DNA of 31,495 bases from SFEL01 sp963640685 (GTDB taxonomy: Bacteria; Bacillota; Clostridia; Christensenellales; CAG-138): the NCBI GenBank assembly GCA_963640685.1, contig CAVIAA010000024.1, forward strand, positions 1 to 31,495, given 5' to 3'. The notes under the pieces are model-generated. The model did not search any database. It was not told the DNA's origin and saw only the letters and a program-made list of their open reading frames with translations. Both the position numbers and the translations under genes were made by a program. Position 1 is the stretch's first letter. The number at the start of each line of letters is the position of its first letter. Positions 7,889 to 15,034 of the stretch are shown piece after piece.

Positions 7889-9616
7889 ATGATACGGCGG
7901 TTCGCTTCGTATTATAAGCCGCACAGAAGGCTGTTTTATATCGATATGCTCTGCGCGCTGCTGATCTCTGCGTGCAACATGGTGTATCCGATAATCGCCA
8001 AGGACATAATAAACGACTTCGTTCCGAACCGCAGGCTTGATGAGCTTGTTTTCTGGTGCGGCGCGCTGCTCTGCATATATCTCTTCAAGGCCGTGATGAA
8101 GTACATCGTGGACTACTGGGGGCATATCGTAGGCGTGAGGATTCAGGCGGATATGCGGCGGGAGATGTTTGAGCACCTTGAGCGGCTGCCGATAAGCTAC
8201 TTTGACGACAACAAGAGCGGCGTGCTTATGAGCCGCATGACAAACGACCTTCAGGATATATCCGAGCTTGCGCACCACGGGCCGGAGGATATATTCCTCT
8301 CCGCGATAATGCTGGTGGGCGCGGTCGCGTATCTTTCAACGATATGCCTGCCGCTTGCGCTCATACTGCTGATAACACTGCCCTGCACGCTGTTTTTGAC
8401 GGGGCGGGCAAGGCTTTCACTCAACCGCGCCTCAAGGGAGGCGAGGGTAAAGCTGGGCGAGATAAACTCAAACGTAGGCACCGCGATATCAGGCGTCAGG
8501 GTCTCCCGCGCATACACCGGCGAGGAGCACGAGCTCTGCCTCTTTGAGTCGCTCAACCGCGAGTTCGTCGGCATCCGCGCAAGGTATTATAAGGCGATGG
8601 CGGCGTTCTTTGTTGAGAGCGAGCTGCTGCTGGATATAACCTACCTTGCGGTGCTGTTCCTTGGCGGGCTGTTCTTCTTCCGTGGCAGCATTAACGCAGG
8701 GGAGTACGCGGCGTTTCTGCTTATGGTATCCAGCTTCTTTACCCCGGTTCGCAAGCTCGTGAACATGTTTGAGCAGCTTCAGGGCGGGGCGACCGCCTTT
8801 GCGCGCTTTACCGAGATAATGGACGAGGAGGAGGAGCAGGACACGCCAAACGCCATTGACGCGGGGCGGCTGAAGGGGGATATCTCCATTGAGGACGTGT
8901 CCTTCAGGTATAAGAACAGCGACATAAAGGGCGAGGAGCGGGTAATAACCCACCTGAGCCTGAGCATACCCGCGGGGGAGACAATTGCGCTTGTCGGCCC
9001 CTCCGGCGGGGGAAAGACCACGCTCTGCAACCTCATACCGAGGTTTTACGACCCGGAGGAGGGCAGGATAACAATTGACGGGCAGGACATACGCGAGTTT
9101 ACCCGGGTGTCGCTCCGGCGCAACATAGGCATAGTTGCGCAGGACGTGTTCCTCTTTGACGGCAGCATTGCGGACAACATACGCTACGGCGACCTTGACG
9201 CAACGGACGAGGAGGTCATAGCCGCCGCCAGGCGGGCGCAGATACACGACTACGTTATGACCCTTGAAAACGGCTACGACACCGAGGTCGGCGAGCGGGG
9301 CATAAAGCTATCCGGCGGGCAGAAGCAGCGCATATCCATTGCGCGGGTGTTTTTGAAGGATCCGTCCATACTCATACTGGACGAGGCGACATCGGCTCTG
9401 GACAACCAGACCGAAATGGAGATCCAGCAGGAGCTGTTTGAGCTTTCCCGCGGGCGAACCTGCATAATAGTTGCGCACCGGCTATCCACCGTTAAAAACG
9501 CAAACGAAATAGCCGTGCTCACCCCCGCGGGCATAACCGAGCGCGGAACGCACAGGCAGCTAATGGCGCTCGGCGGAACGTACGCTGAGCTGTATAATTA
9601 TCAGATAACGGAGTAG
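7889..9616 (+). CDS. ABC exporter, fused permease and ATPase (MsbA/MDR type)
   Basis: The protein is 575 aa, normal for a half-transporter that works as a dimer. The N-terminal ~300 residues are a type I exporter membrane domain with about six spans and coupling-helix sequence (YFDDNKSGVLMSRMTNDL). The nucleotide-binding domain follows: Walker A GPSGGGKTT at 370-378, Q-loop VAQDVFLFDG, signature LSGGQKQR from 474, Walker B ILILDEATSALD, and switch His in VAHRLSTV. The ATG is four bases after the DUF4956 stop, with no good ribosome binding site of its own, which suggests translational coupling and membership of the CotH-VTC-DUF4956 operon. Substrate unknown: lipid, peptide or drug export are all possible. 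Whether it serves the same pathway is inference from gene order. Confidence 0.93.
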   Translation: MIRRFASYYKPHRRLFYIDMLCALLISACNMVYPIIAKDIINDFVPNRRLDELVFWCGALLCIYLFKAVMKYIVDYWGHIVGVRIQADMRREMFEHLERLPISYFDDNKSGVLMSRMTNDLQDISELAHHGPEDIFLSAIMLVGAVAYLSTICLPLALILLITLPCTLFLTGRARLSLNRASREARVKLGEINSNVGTAISGVRVSRAYTGEEHELCLFESLNREFVGIRARYYKAMAAFFVESELLLDITYLAVLFLGGLFFFRGSINAGEYAAFLLMVSSFFTPVRKLVNMFEQLQGGATAFARFTEIMDEEEEQDTPNAIDAGRLKGDISIEDVSFRYKNSDIKGEERVITHLSLSIPAGETIALVGPSGGGKTTLCNLIPRFYDPEEGRITIDGQDIREFTRVSLRRNIGIVAQDVFLFDGSIADNIRYGDLDATDEEVIAAARRAQIHDYVMTLENGYDTEVGERGIKLSGGQKQRISIARVFLKDPSILILDEATSALDNQTEMEIQQELFELSRGRTCIIVAHRLSTVKNANEIAVLTPAGITERGTHRQLMALGGTYAELYNYQITE

Positions 9617-9666
9617 GTGCCTTGCAGCATATTAACAAGCAAAAATGTGAAAATGCGTGCACTGTG

Positions 9667-9696
9667 TTGACACTGTGCGCATAGAAGCATTATAAT
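9667..9696 (+). promoter_or_regulatory. Promoter of the toxin-antitoxin operon
   Basis: A perfect TTGACA (9667-9672) and a perfect TATAAT (9691-9696) are separated by 18 bases, about 30 bases upstream of the antitoxin start. Confidence 0.85.
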
Positions 9697-9713
9697 AGCA
9701 GTATAATAACTGC
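9689..9713. promoter_or_regulatory. Candidate autoregulatory operator of the toxin-antitoxin operon
   Basis: Two overlapping perfect inverted repeats cover the -10 and the expected start site: ATTATA (9689-9694) with TATAAT (9702-9707), and GCAGT (9698-9702) with ACTGC (9709-9713). RelB-type antitoxins are ribbon-helix-helix repressors of their own operons, so this is a reasonable operator. Confidence 0.55.
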
Positions 9714-9726
9714 GAGGTGAGCAAAA

Positions 9727-10005
9727 ATGGAAACCACTAATTTGAATATACGAACGGACAAGGAGGTCAAGGCCGCGGCGGAAAGGATATTTGAGGAGCT
9801 TGGGCTGAATATGACCACCGCGGTAAACATTTTCCTTCGGCAGACTATTCGGGAAAACGGCATACCCTTTGAGCTCAGCTTAAACGTTCCAAACGCTGCG
9901 ACTGTGGCTGCGATAGACGAGGGGCGCCGCCTTGCCTGCGACAAGGGCGCAAGGGGGTATAAAAGCATGGAGGAGCTGAGGACGGCGCTGGCAGATGAAG
10001 TATGA
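9727..10005 (+). CDS. RelB/DinJ-family antitoxin
   Basis: The protein is 92 aa. The N-terminus has the ribbon-helix-helix pattern of RelB/DinJ antitoxins: LNIRTDKEVKAAAERIF, then ELGLNMTTAVNIFLRQ and the family phrase ENGIPFEL. This part dimerises and binds the operator; the C-terminal tail should wrap the toxin. A GAGGTGAG ribosome binding site precedes the ATG. The toxin start overlaps its 3' end by 11 bases, typical of coupled translation in type II systems. It follows its own strong promoter with inverted repeats, so autoregulation is likely. Confidence 0.9.
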   Translation: METTNLNIRTDKEVKAAAERIFEELGLNMTTAVNIFLRQTIRENGIPFELSLNVPNAATVAAIDEGRRLACDKGARGYKSMEELRTALADEV

Positions 10006-10273
10006 GGTAAGGTTTACGGCGCAGTTCAAGCGTGATGTGAAGCTTGCGAAAAAGCAGGGGAAGGATATTGAAAGGCTCTTTGTGGCGGTTGAAAAGCTTG
10101 CAAACGGCGAGCCGCTTGAAGAAAATTATCGGGATCATGACCTGACGGGCAGATACAGGGGTTGCCGCGAGTGCCATATCGAGCCGGACTGGCTTTTGAT
10201 GTACGAGCTTGTGGATAACGTGCTCGTGCTGATGCTGTATCGCCTTGGCAGTCATTCGGAGCTGTTCAGGTGA
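9995..10273 (+). CDS. YafQ-family (RelE superfamily) mRNA interferase toxin
   Basis: The protein is 92 aa, the normal size for YafQ. YafQ-type toxins cut mRNA in the ribosome A site. The residues used by E. coli YafQ can be matched by eye: His48 (DHDL), His61 (CHIEPDW), Asp65, Trp66, His87 (GSHSELF) and Phe91. The set appears complete, so the toxin is probably active. It overlaps the antitoxin gene by 11 bases and has no separate promoter. Alternative assignment within RelE/ParE is possible, but the HxEPDW phrase favours YafQ. Confidence 0.9.
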   Translation: MKYEVRFTAQFKRDVKLAKKQGKDIERLFVAVEKLANGEPLEENYRDHDLTGRYRGCRECHIEPDWLLMYELVDNVLVLMLYRLGSHSELFR

Positions 10274-10308
10274 AGAATTCCGCAACAGAAAGAAAAAGGA
10301 GCAACGAC

Positions 10309-11259
10309 ATGAACATCACCGTCATAGGCTGCGGGCGCTGGGGCTCGTTCATCACATGGTACCTCGACCGGGCAGAGCATAAGGTAACGTTATATGGCCG
10401 CGAGGGCTCGGCGCACATGCGGCAGTTTATCGACACCCGCACGAACGGCATCGTGACGCTGCCGGAGAGCGTTCGATTGACCACCAGCCTCAATGAGGCG
10501 GTGCAGGCGGAGCTTATAGTCATTTCCGTCGGCGCGCAGTCCTTCCGCTCCGTTGCAGAGGCTGTTGCCGCGGCGGGGTACAGCGGCGACGTGGTGCTCT
10601 GCATGAAGGGCATTGAGGAGGGCAGCGGAAAGCGGCTTTCTGAAATCGCGCTGGAATACCTGCCGAAAAGCGGTGTCGCGGTATGGCTGGGGCCCGGTCA
10701 CGTTCAGGAGTTTGTATCCGGCATACCCAACTGCATGGTCATAGACGGCACAAGCGAGGCGCTGAAGGAGCGGCTGGTCACCGCCTTTTCCACCAACCTC
10801 ATTCGCTTTTACTACGGGCGGGACCTCATCGGCAACGAGGTCGGCGCCGCGGCAAAGAACGTCATAGGCATCGCCGCCGGCATACTGGACGGCATGGGGC
10901 TCACCAACCTGAAGGGTGCGCTTATGGCACGCGGAACGCGGGAGGTTGCCCGGCTCATAGCTGCAATGGGCGGCATAGAGCACTCCGCATACGGCCTCTG
11001 CCACCTCGGCGACTATCAGGCGACGGTGTTTTCCGAGTTCAGCCATAACCGCGCCTTTGGCGAGGCGTTTGTAAAGGGGCAGCGGTTTGAAAAGCTGGCG
11101 GAGGGGTATTATACCGTTGAGGCGCTGCTTCAGCTTTCGGACAGATACGGCGTGGATATGCCGATAAGCCGCGCCGTGCATAAGCTACTGTACTGCGGGG
11201 CTGACCCAAGGGAGGAGCTCAACGCCCTGTTCATGCGCAGCCTTAAAAAGGAGTTTTAG
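10309..11259 (+). CDS. gpsA: NAD(P)H-dependent glycerol-3-phosphate dehydrogenase-like protein
   Basis: The protein is 316 aa, starting at the ATG with AAAGGAG seven bases upstream; an in-frame GTG at 10270 lies 5' of that site. The family makes sn-glycerol 3-phosphate from dihydroxyacetone phosphate for phospholipid synthesis. The N-terminal Rossmann fold has ITVIGCGRWGSFITWYL. The catalytic C-terminal domain has NEVGAAAKNVIGIAAGILDG, with the conserved Lys of the AxKN motif, and KGALMARGTREVARL. The usual GPSFAxE loop reads GPGHVQEF here, so this is a divergent branch and its substrate preference is uncertain. It is followed closely by the TatD gene. Confidence 0.8.
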   Translation: MNITVIGCGRWGSFITWYLDRAEHKVTLYGREGSAHMRQFIDTRTNGIVTLPESVRLTTSLNEAVQAELIVISVGAQSFRSVAEAVAAAGYSGDVVLCMKGIEEGSGKRLSEIALEYLPKSGVAVWLGPGHVQEFVSGIPNCMVIDGTSEALKERLVTAFSTNLIRFYYGRDLIGNEVGAAAKNVIGIAAGILDGMGLTNLKGALMARGTREVARLIAAMGGIEHSAYGLCHLGDYQATVFSEFSHNRAFGEAFVKGQRFEKLAEGYYTVEALLQLSDRYGVDMPISRAVHKLLYCGADPREELNALFMRSLKKEF

Positions 11260-11261
11260 CC

Positions 11262-12035
11262 GTGAAGGGTATATTTGTAGATACGCACGCGCACCTTTGT
11301 GACCCCGCCTTCGACGGCGTGCGCGACGAAACGGTACGGCGCTTCCGCGAAAGCGGGGTATACCGGGTGTTTGAAATAGCCTGCAACCCGAGGGACTACG
11401 ACGCGGCAGTCCGCCTTGCGGACAGGTATGACGAGGTGTTTCTGGCCTTTGGCATACATCCGGATTACGCCCGCTTTTACACCGAGGCTGACCTTACCCG
11501 CCTTAGAAAATACCTTGAGCACCCGAAGTGCGTGGCGCTGGGCGAGATCGGGCTGGATTTTCATTACAAGCCGTTTGACCGCGAAAAGCAGGTCGATCTG
11601 TTCCGGCGGCAGCTCATAATTGCGCAGGAGCTGGAGCTTCCGGTTTCGCTGCACGTTCGCGATGCGCTGGGCGACTGCCTGGACATGCTGGAGCTTTGCC
11701 CGGTTCGCGGGGTGATGCACTGCTTTTCCGGCAGCGCAAACGTGGTGGACTGCTTTACCAAGTTCGGGCTGTATATCGCCTTTGGCGGGGCGCTGACCTT
11801 TTCAAGCAACAAAAAGGCGCCCGCCGCCTGCGCCGCCGTGCCTATGGACAGGCTGCTCACCGAGACGGACTGCCCGTATATGGCGCCGGAGCCCAACCGC
11901 GGCAAGCGCTGCGAGCCCTCCATGATACCGCTGATAACCGCAAAAATGGCCGCGATAAAGGGCGTTTCCACCGAGGAGATGGCCAACGCCGTTGCAGAGA
12001 ACATGCGGAGGCTGTTTTCGCGGGAGGAGGACTGA
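11262..12035 (+). CDS. TatD family metal-dependent hydrolase (DNase)
   Basis: The protein is 257 aa, the family length. It has the TIM-barrel metal-site motifs in order: VDTHAHLCD at the N-terminus, AFGIHPDYA, GEIGLDFHY, LPVSLHVRDA, VMHCFSGS and TETDCPYMAPEPNRGK. TatD proteins are Mg-dependent 3'-5' nucleases acting in DNA quality control. The start is GTG with AAGGAG eight bases upstream, two bases after the GpsA stop, so the two are cotranscribed and probably coupled. The substrate is inferred from the family only. Confidence 0.93.
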   Translation: MKGIFVDTHAHLCDPAFDGVRDETVRRFRESGVYRVFEIACNPRDYDAAVRLADRYDEVFLAFGIHPDYARFYTEADLTRLRKYLEHPKCVALGEIGLDFHYKPFDREKQVDLFRRQLIIAQELELPVSLHVRDALGDCLDMLELCPVRGVMHCFSGSANVVDCFTKFGLYIAFGGALTFSSNKKAPAACAAVPMDRLLTETDCPYMAPEPNRGKRCEPSMIPLITAKMAAIKGVSTEEMANAVAENMRRLFSREED

Positions 12036-12059
12036 ATTTAATTAAAAATAAAACAATGG

Positions 12060-12088
12060 TTGACAGCGCGGCGAGTTCATGGTATTAT
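12060..12088 (+). promoter_or_regulatory. Promoter of the metNIQ leader
   Basis: A perfect TTGACA (12060-12065) and TATTAT (12083-12088) are separated by 17 bases. Transcription would start about 60 bases before the leader ORF. Confidence 0.85.
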
Positions 12089-12150
12089 CCCAACAAATAA
12101 AAAATCAGTCAGGGCGGCAAGCCTATGAACGGGGAAAGGAGAGCGCAACG

Positions 12151-12243
12151 ATGACTTACGGAATTACCAGGCTGTACGGCATGATGATGATGTGCTGCTC
12201 CATGTCCCTCGGGCATGGAGAGCGCTTGCGTTGCCGTAAATAA
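12151..12243 (+). CDS. Met/Cys-rich leader peptide of the metNIQ attenuator
   Basis: This is a 30-codon ORF. It has a good ribosome binding site (AAAGGAG, nine bases upstream) and starts with ATG and ends with TAA. It encodes MTYGITRLYG, then four Met, two Cys, Ser, Met, and a basic tail ending in RCRK. Four consecutive ATG codons (12181-12192) plus TGC TGC and another ATG (12202-12204) are far beyond chance for Met and Cys. The ORF sits between a strong promoter and an intrinsic terminator, directly upstream of a methionine ABC transporter. Its role is most likely regulatory: the ribosome stalls at the Met/Cys codons when charged tRNA is scarce. The peptide itself need not have a function. 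Confidence 0.85.
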   Translation: MTYGITRLYGMMMMCCSMSLGHGERLRCRK

Positions 12244-12304
12244 AGCCGGTTTATTCCGGGCTGAGTTTGCATACTGGCCGTAAGCGCACGCTTGCGGCTT
12301 TTTT
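12198..12304 (+). promoter_or_regulatory. Ribosome-mediated transcription attenuator (alternative RNA stems)
   Basis: Three structures can be drawn. (1) Hairpin CTCCATG (12198-12204) with CATGGAG (12214-12220), just after the Met/Cys codons. (2) Antiterminator: GCGCTTGCG (12222-12230, inside the leader ORF) pairs over nine bases with CGTAAGCGC (12279-12287), with one G-U. (3) Terminator: GCCGTAAGCG (12277-12286) with CGCTTGCGGC (12289-12298), then T6. Stems 2 and 3 share the same strand and exclude each other; the antiterminator arm copies eight bases of the terminator 3' arm. A ribosome finishing the leader ORF covers 12222-12230 and lets the terminator form; one stalled at the Met/Cys codons leaves it free for antitermination. 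A small hairpin (12244-12262) lies between the arms. Confidence 0.85.
12277..12304 (+). terminator. Conditional intrinsic terminator of the metNIQ leader
   Basis: A ten-pair stem (one G-U) with a tight loop, followed by six T. It precedes the metN ribosome binding site, so it controls read-through into the transporter genes. Confidence 0.88.
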
Positions 12305-12340
12305 GTTGAGTTAAGGATAAAAAGCGACAGGAGAACGGAC

Positions 12341-13354
12341 ATGGAGCAGCGGGAAATGATAGCGGTAAAGGGGCTTACAAAGACCTTTGGAACGGGAAAC
12401 GGCGCGGTAACGGCGCTTCGGGATATCGACCTATCCATAAGAGAGGGGGAGATATTCGGCATAATCGGCCTTTCCGGCGCGGGCAAGAGCACGCTTGTGC
12501 GCTGCATGAACTACCTTGAGCGGCCGACCGAGGGCAGCGTTACGGTAAACGGCAAAAGGCTCGGCGCGCTGAGCCGGGGCGAGCTGCTTTCCGCCCGGCG
12601 GGAGATAGGCATGATATTTCAGCAGTTCAACCTGCTGATGCAGAAGACCGCCATAGATAACATATGCTTCCCGCTGGAGATAGCAGGGGTGAGCAAAAGG
12701 GACGCAAGGGAGCGGGCGAGGGAGCTGTTGAAAATTGTTGACCTTGAGGATCGGGAAAACGCCTACCCCGCGCAGCTCTCAGGCGGGCAGAAGCAGAGGG
12801 TCGCAATAGCCCGGGCGCTGGCGCCCAACCCGAAGGTGCTGCTCTGCGACGAGGCGACCTCCGCACTCGACCCGACCACCACCCGCTCGATACTCTCTCT
12901 GTTAAAGGAGATAAACCGGACGCTCGGCATAACCATAGTGGTCATAACCCACGAGATGAGCGTCATCGAGGAGATATGCGACAGAGTCGCGATAATCGAC
13001 CACAGCAGGATCGCCGAGGTCGGCGAGGTATCCGATATATTCATGAACCCAAAGACCGACATTGCGCGAAGGCTGCTGTACGCCTCCGGCCGGCTCGGCG
13101 AGGAGGTGCTCGGCGAAAGGTGCCTGAGAATCATATTCGACGGCACAAAGACCTCGACCCCGGTGATATGCGACATGGTGCTGGAATGCGGTGCGCCGGT
13201 CAACATACTGTTTGCGGATACCAAGACCATCGAGGGCAAGATGCACGGCTACACGCTGATTCAGCTGCCGGAGAACCGCGATATAGGCGACAAGATGAAG
13301 AAATACCTCGATATACACGAGGTGCAGTACAGGGAGGAGACATACCATGCTTAA
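12341..13354 (+). CDS. metN: Methionine ABC transporter ATP-binding protein
   Basis: The protein is 337 aa. The ATPase domain has Walker A GLSGAGKS at 43-50, Q-loop MIFQQFNLL, signature LSGGQKQR at 146-153, Walker B VLLCDEATSALD (Asp170/Glu171) and switch HEMSVIEEICDRV. The C-terminal NIL domain (about residues 255-335: LRIIFDGTKTSTPVICD, CGAPVNILFADTKTIEGKMHG) is the regulatory domain that in E. coli MetN binds methionine and inhibits uptake. The subunit energises import of methionine from the MetQ lipoprotein through MetI. The ATG has AGGAG seven bases upstream. It overlaps metI by eight bases. Expression should be set by the Met/Cys leader attenuator just upstream. Confidence 0.95.
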   Translation: MEQREMIAVKGLTKTFGTGNGAVTALRDIDLSIREGEIFGIIGLSGAGKSTLVRCMNYLERPTEGSVTVNGKRLGALSRGELLSARREIGMIFQQFNLLMQKTAIDNICFPLEIAGVSKRDARERARELLKIVDLEDRENAYPAQLSGGQKQRVAIARALAPNPKVLLCDEATSALDPTTTRSILSLLKEINRTLGITIVVITHEMSVIEEICDRVAIIDHSRIAEVGEVSDIFMNPKTDIARRLLYASGRLGEEVLGERCLRIIFDGTKTSTPVICDMVLECGAPVNILFADTKTIEGKMHGYTLIQLPENRDIGDKMKKYLDIHEVQYREETYHA

Positions 13355-14009
13355 CGCCGATATGATGAAGCTGTTTGGCGACGGGATATTGCAGACGCTG
13401 TATATGACGCTTATTTCAACGGTGCTTTCATATGCGCTCGGGCTGCCGATAGGCGTGCTGCTCACAACCTCCGCGCCGGAGGGCATAAGCCCCCGCCCCG
13501 CGCTGTACCGCACGCTGGACATTGCGGTGAACATTCTCCGCTCTGTGCCGTTTCTTATACTTATGGTATGCGTGATGGGGCTTACCCGGGTGCTGGTTGG
13601 AACCACAATAGGCTCCACCGCAGTTATCCCCCCGCTGGTCATCGCCGCAGCGCCCTACGTTGGGCGAATGGTCGAGGGGTCGCTAAAGGAGGTTGACCAC
13701 GGCGTTATAGAGGCCGCGGAGAGCATGGGCGCGAGCGTGATGCAGATAATTACCCGCGTTCTGCTGCCGGAGAGCAAGCCGTCGCTTATAAACGGCGCGG
13801 CGATAGTCACCACCACCATACTTTCCTACTCCGCAATGGCGGGCGCCCTGGGCGGCGGCGGATTGGGTGCCATCGCCATAAACTACGGCTACCACCGCTT
13901 TCAGGCGGATATGATGTGGATAGCGGTCGTGCTGCTGGTCGTGCTGGTTCAGCTCATTCAGCTCATCGGCGACAAGCTGGTGATAAAGTGCGACAAGCGC
14001 AGAAGATAA
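13347..14009 (+). CDS. metI: Methionine ABC transporter permease
   Basis: The protein is 220 aa with five or so hydrophobic spans, the usual MetI size. It forms a homodimeric channel in the cytoplasmic membrane. The start region FGDGILQTLYMTLISTVLSYALGLPIGVLL is typical of MetI, as are ILRSVPFLILMV and the coupling loop EAAESMGASVMQIITRVLLPES, which contacts MetN. Near the end, ALGGGGLGAIAINYGYHRFQ is a family signature. The start overlaps the end of metN by eight bases, with GGGAGGAG upstream, so translation is coupled. No reason to doubt function. Confidence 0.95.
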   Translation: MLNADMMKLFGDGILQTLYMTLISTVLSYALGLPIGVLLTTSAPEGISPRPALYRTLDIAVNILRSVPFLILMVCVMGLTRVLVGTTIGSTAVIPPLVIAAAPYVGRMVEGSLKEVDHGVIEAAESMGASVMQIITRVLLPESKPSLINGAAIVTTTILSYSAMAGALGGGGLGAIAINYGYHRFQADMMWIAVVLLVVLVQLIQLIGDKLVIKCDKRRR

Positions 14010-14013
14010 CATG

Positions 14014-14050
14014 GCTTTTGCGGCGTTTTTCGACAATTTACCGCAAAAGC
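14014..14050 (+). other. Hairpin between metI and metQ
   Basis: GCTTTTGCGG (14014-14023) and CCGCAAAAGC (14041-14050) form a perfect ten-pair stem with a 17-base loop. No T-tract follows, so it is not a standard terminator. Its position between permease and binding-protein genes suggests an mRNA-stabilising or processing hairpin that would raise metQ mRNA over metNI. Confidence 0.6.
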
Positions 14051-14117
14051 AAGCCTGCAAACGAGCCGCAAGGCTTGGAAATATTAAAATTAAAAAATAT
14101 AAAGGAGAAACCAAACA

Positions 14118-14987
14118 ATGAAGAAACTGATTGCAATCGTACTGACCCTGGCGCTGGCGCTGTCCTTTGCCGCCTGCTCTCAGCAGACCGCGGAGCCCGA
14201 GGCTGAGGCCGCTGCACCCACCGAGACCGAATCCCCCGAGGTAGAGCCCTCGGCAGAGCTGGTAAAGATCAAGGTAGGCGCATCTGTTACCCCGCACGCC
14301 GAGATACTCAACGCCGTTAAGGACGACCTTAAGGCCGCCGGCTATGACCTTGAGGTAGTGGAGTTCACCGACTACGTTCTGCCCAACACCGCGCTTGAGC
14401 AGGAGGAGCTGGACGCCAACTACTTCCAGCACACCCCCTATCTCGATAACTTCAACGAGGAGAACGGCACCCACCTCGTAGCCGTTGGCAAGATCCACTA
14501 CGAGCCCTTCGGCCTCTACGCCGGCAAGACCGCCGACCTCGCCTCCCTTGCGGACGGCGCAACCATCGCGGTTCCCAACGACGGCACCAACGAAGCCCGC
14601 GCGCTGCTGCTGCTTGAGGCTCAGGGTCTCATAAAGCTCAAGGAGGGCATCACCTTCACCGCGACCGTGCTTGACATCGCCGAGAACCCCAAGAACCTCA
14701 AGATCGAAGAGATCGAGGCGGCTCAGCTCGCCCGCTCCCTGCAGGATGTTGACCTCGCGGTCATCAACGGCAACTACGCCATTCAGGCCGGCCTCAAGGT
14801 TGCCGACGCCCTCGCGATCGAGGATAAGGACTCCATCGCGGCGGACACCTACGCAAACGTGCTGGTCGTTAAGGAAGGCCACGAGAACGACGACGCCACC
14901 AAGGCTCTGCTTGCCGCCCTCCAGAGCGACACCGCAAAGAAGTTCATGGAGGATACCTACGCCGGCGCAGTTATAGCCGCGTTCTAA
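14118..14987 (+). CDS. metQ: Methionine-binding lipoprotein
   Basis: The protein is 289 aa. It has a lipoprotein signal peptide with lipobox SFAAC (Cys20), then an acidic, Ala/Glu/Pro-rich linker to about residue 50. The NlpA/MetQ fold follows: KIKVGASVTPHAEILNAVKD, YVLPNTALEQEELDANYFQH, GKIHYEPFGLYAGK, IAVPNDGTNEARALLLL and DLAVINGNYAIQAGL. It is tethered to the outer face of the membrane and delivers methionine to MetNI. AAAGGAG precedes the ATG. The gene prefers ATC for Ile, unlike the ATA-rich neighbours, which fits high expression. It is followed by a strong bidirectional terminator. Confidence 0.95.
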   Translation: MKKLIAIVLTLALALSFAACSQQTAEPEAEAAAPTETESPEVEPSAELVKIKVGASVTPHAEILNAVKDDLKAAGYDLEVVEFTDYVLPNTALEQEELDANYFQHTPYLDNFNEENGTHLVAVGKIHYEPFGLYAGKTADLASLADGATIAVPNDGTNEARALLLLEAQGLIKLKEGITFTATVLDIAENPKNLKIEEIEAAQLARSLQDVDLAVINGNYAIQAGLKVADALAIEDKDSIAADTYANVLVVKEGHENDDATKALLAALQSDTAKKFMEDTYAGAVIAAF

Positions 14988-15000
14988 ACCAAAACAAATA

Positions 15001-15024
15001 AAAGCCCCGAAGGGGGCTTTTTTT
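15001..15024. terminator. Bidirectional terminator between metQ and ylmH
   Basis: AAAGCCCC-GAAG-GGGGCTTT is followed by more T on the plus strand. On the minus strand the flanking sequence is also T-rich. It serves the convergent metQ and ylmH genes. Confidence 0.9.
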
Positions 15025-15034
15025 GTGTGCTTAT

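Noticed and set aside
6595..7890. 431-codon open frame on the minus strand opposite VTC and DUF4956
   Set aside because: It is antisense to two well-supported genes, has low-complexity composition without any domain, and arises from GC-rich codon structure.
12089..12340. SAM riboswitch or T-box upstream of metN
   Set aside because: No S-box core and no T-box TGGNACC sequence could be found; the leader ORF and alternative stems explain the region.
13683..14882. 399-codon open frame on the minus strand opposite metI and metQ
   Set aside because: It crosses a gene border and the metI-metQ hairpin, has no ribosome binding site or recognisable domain, and mirrors strong coding genes.
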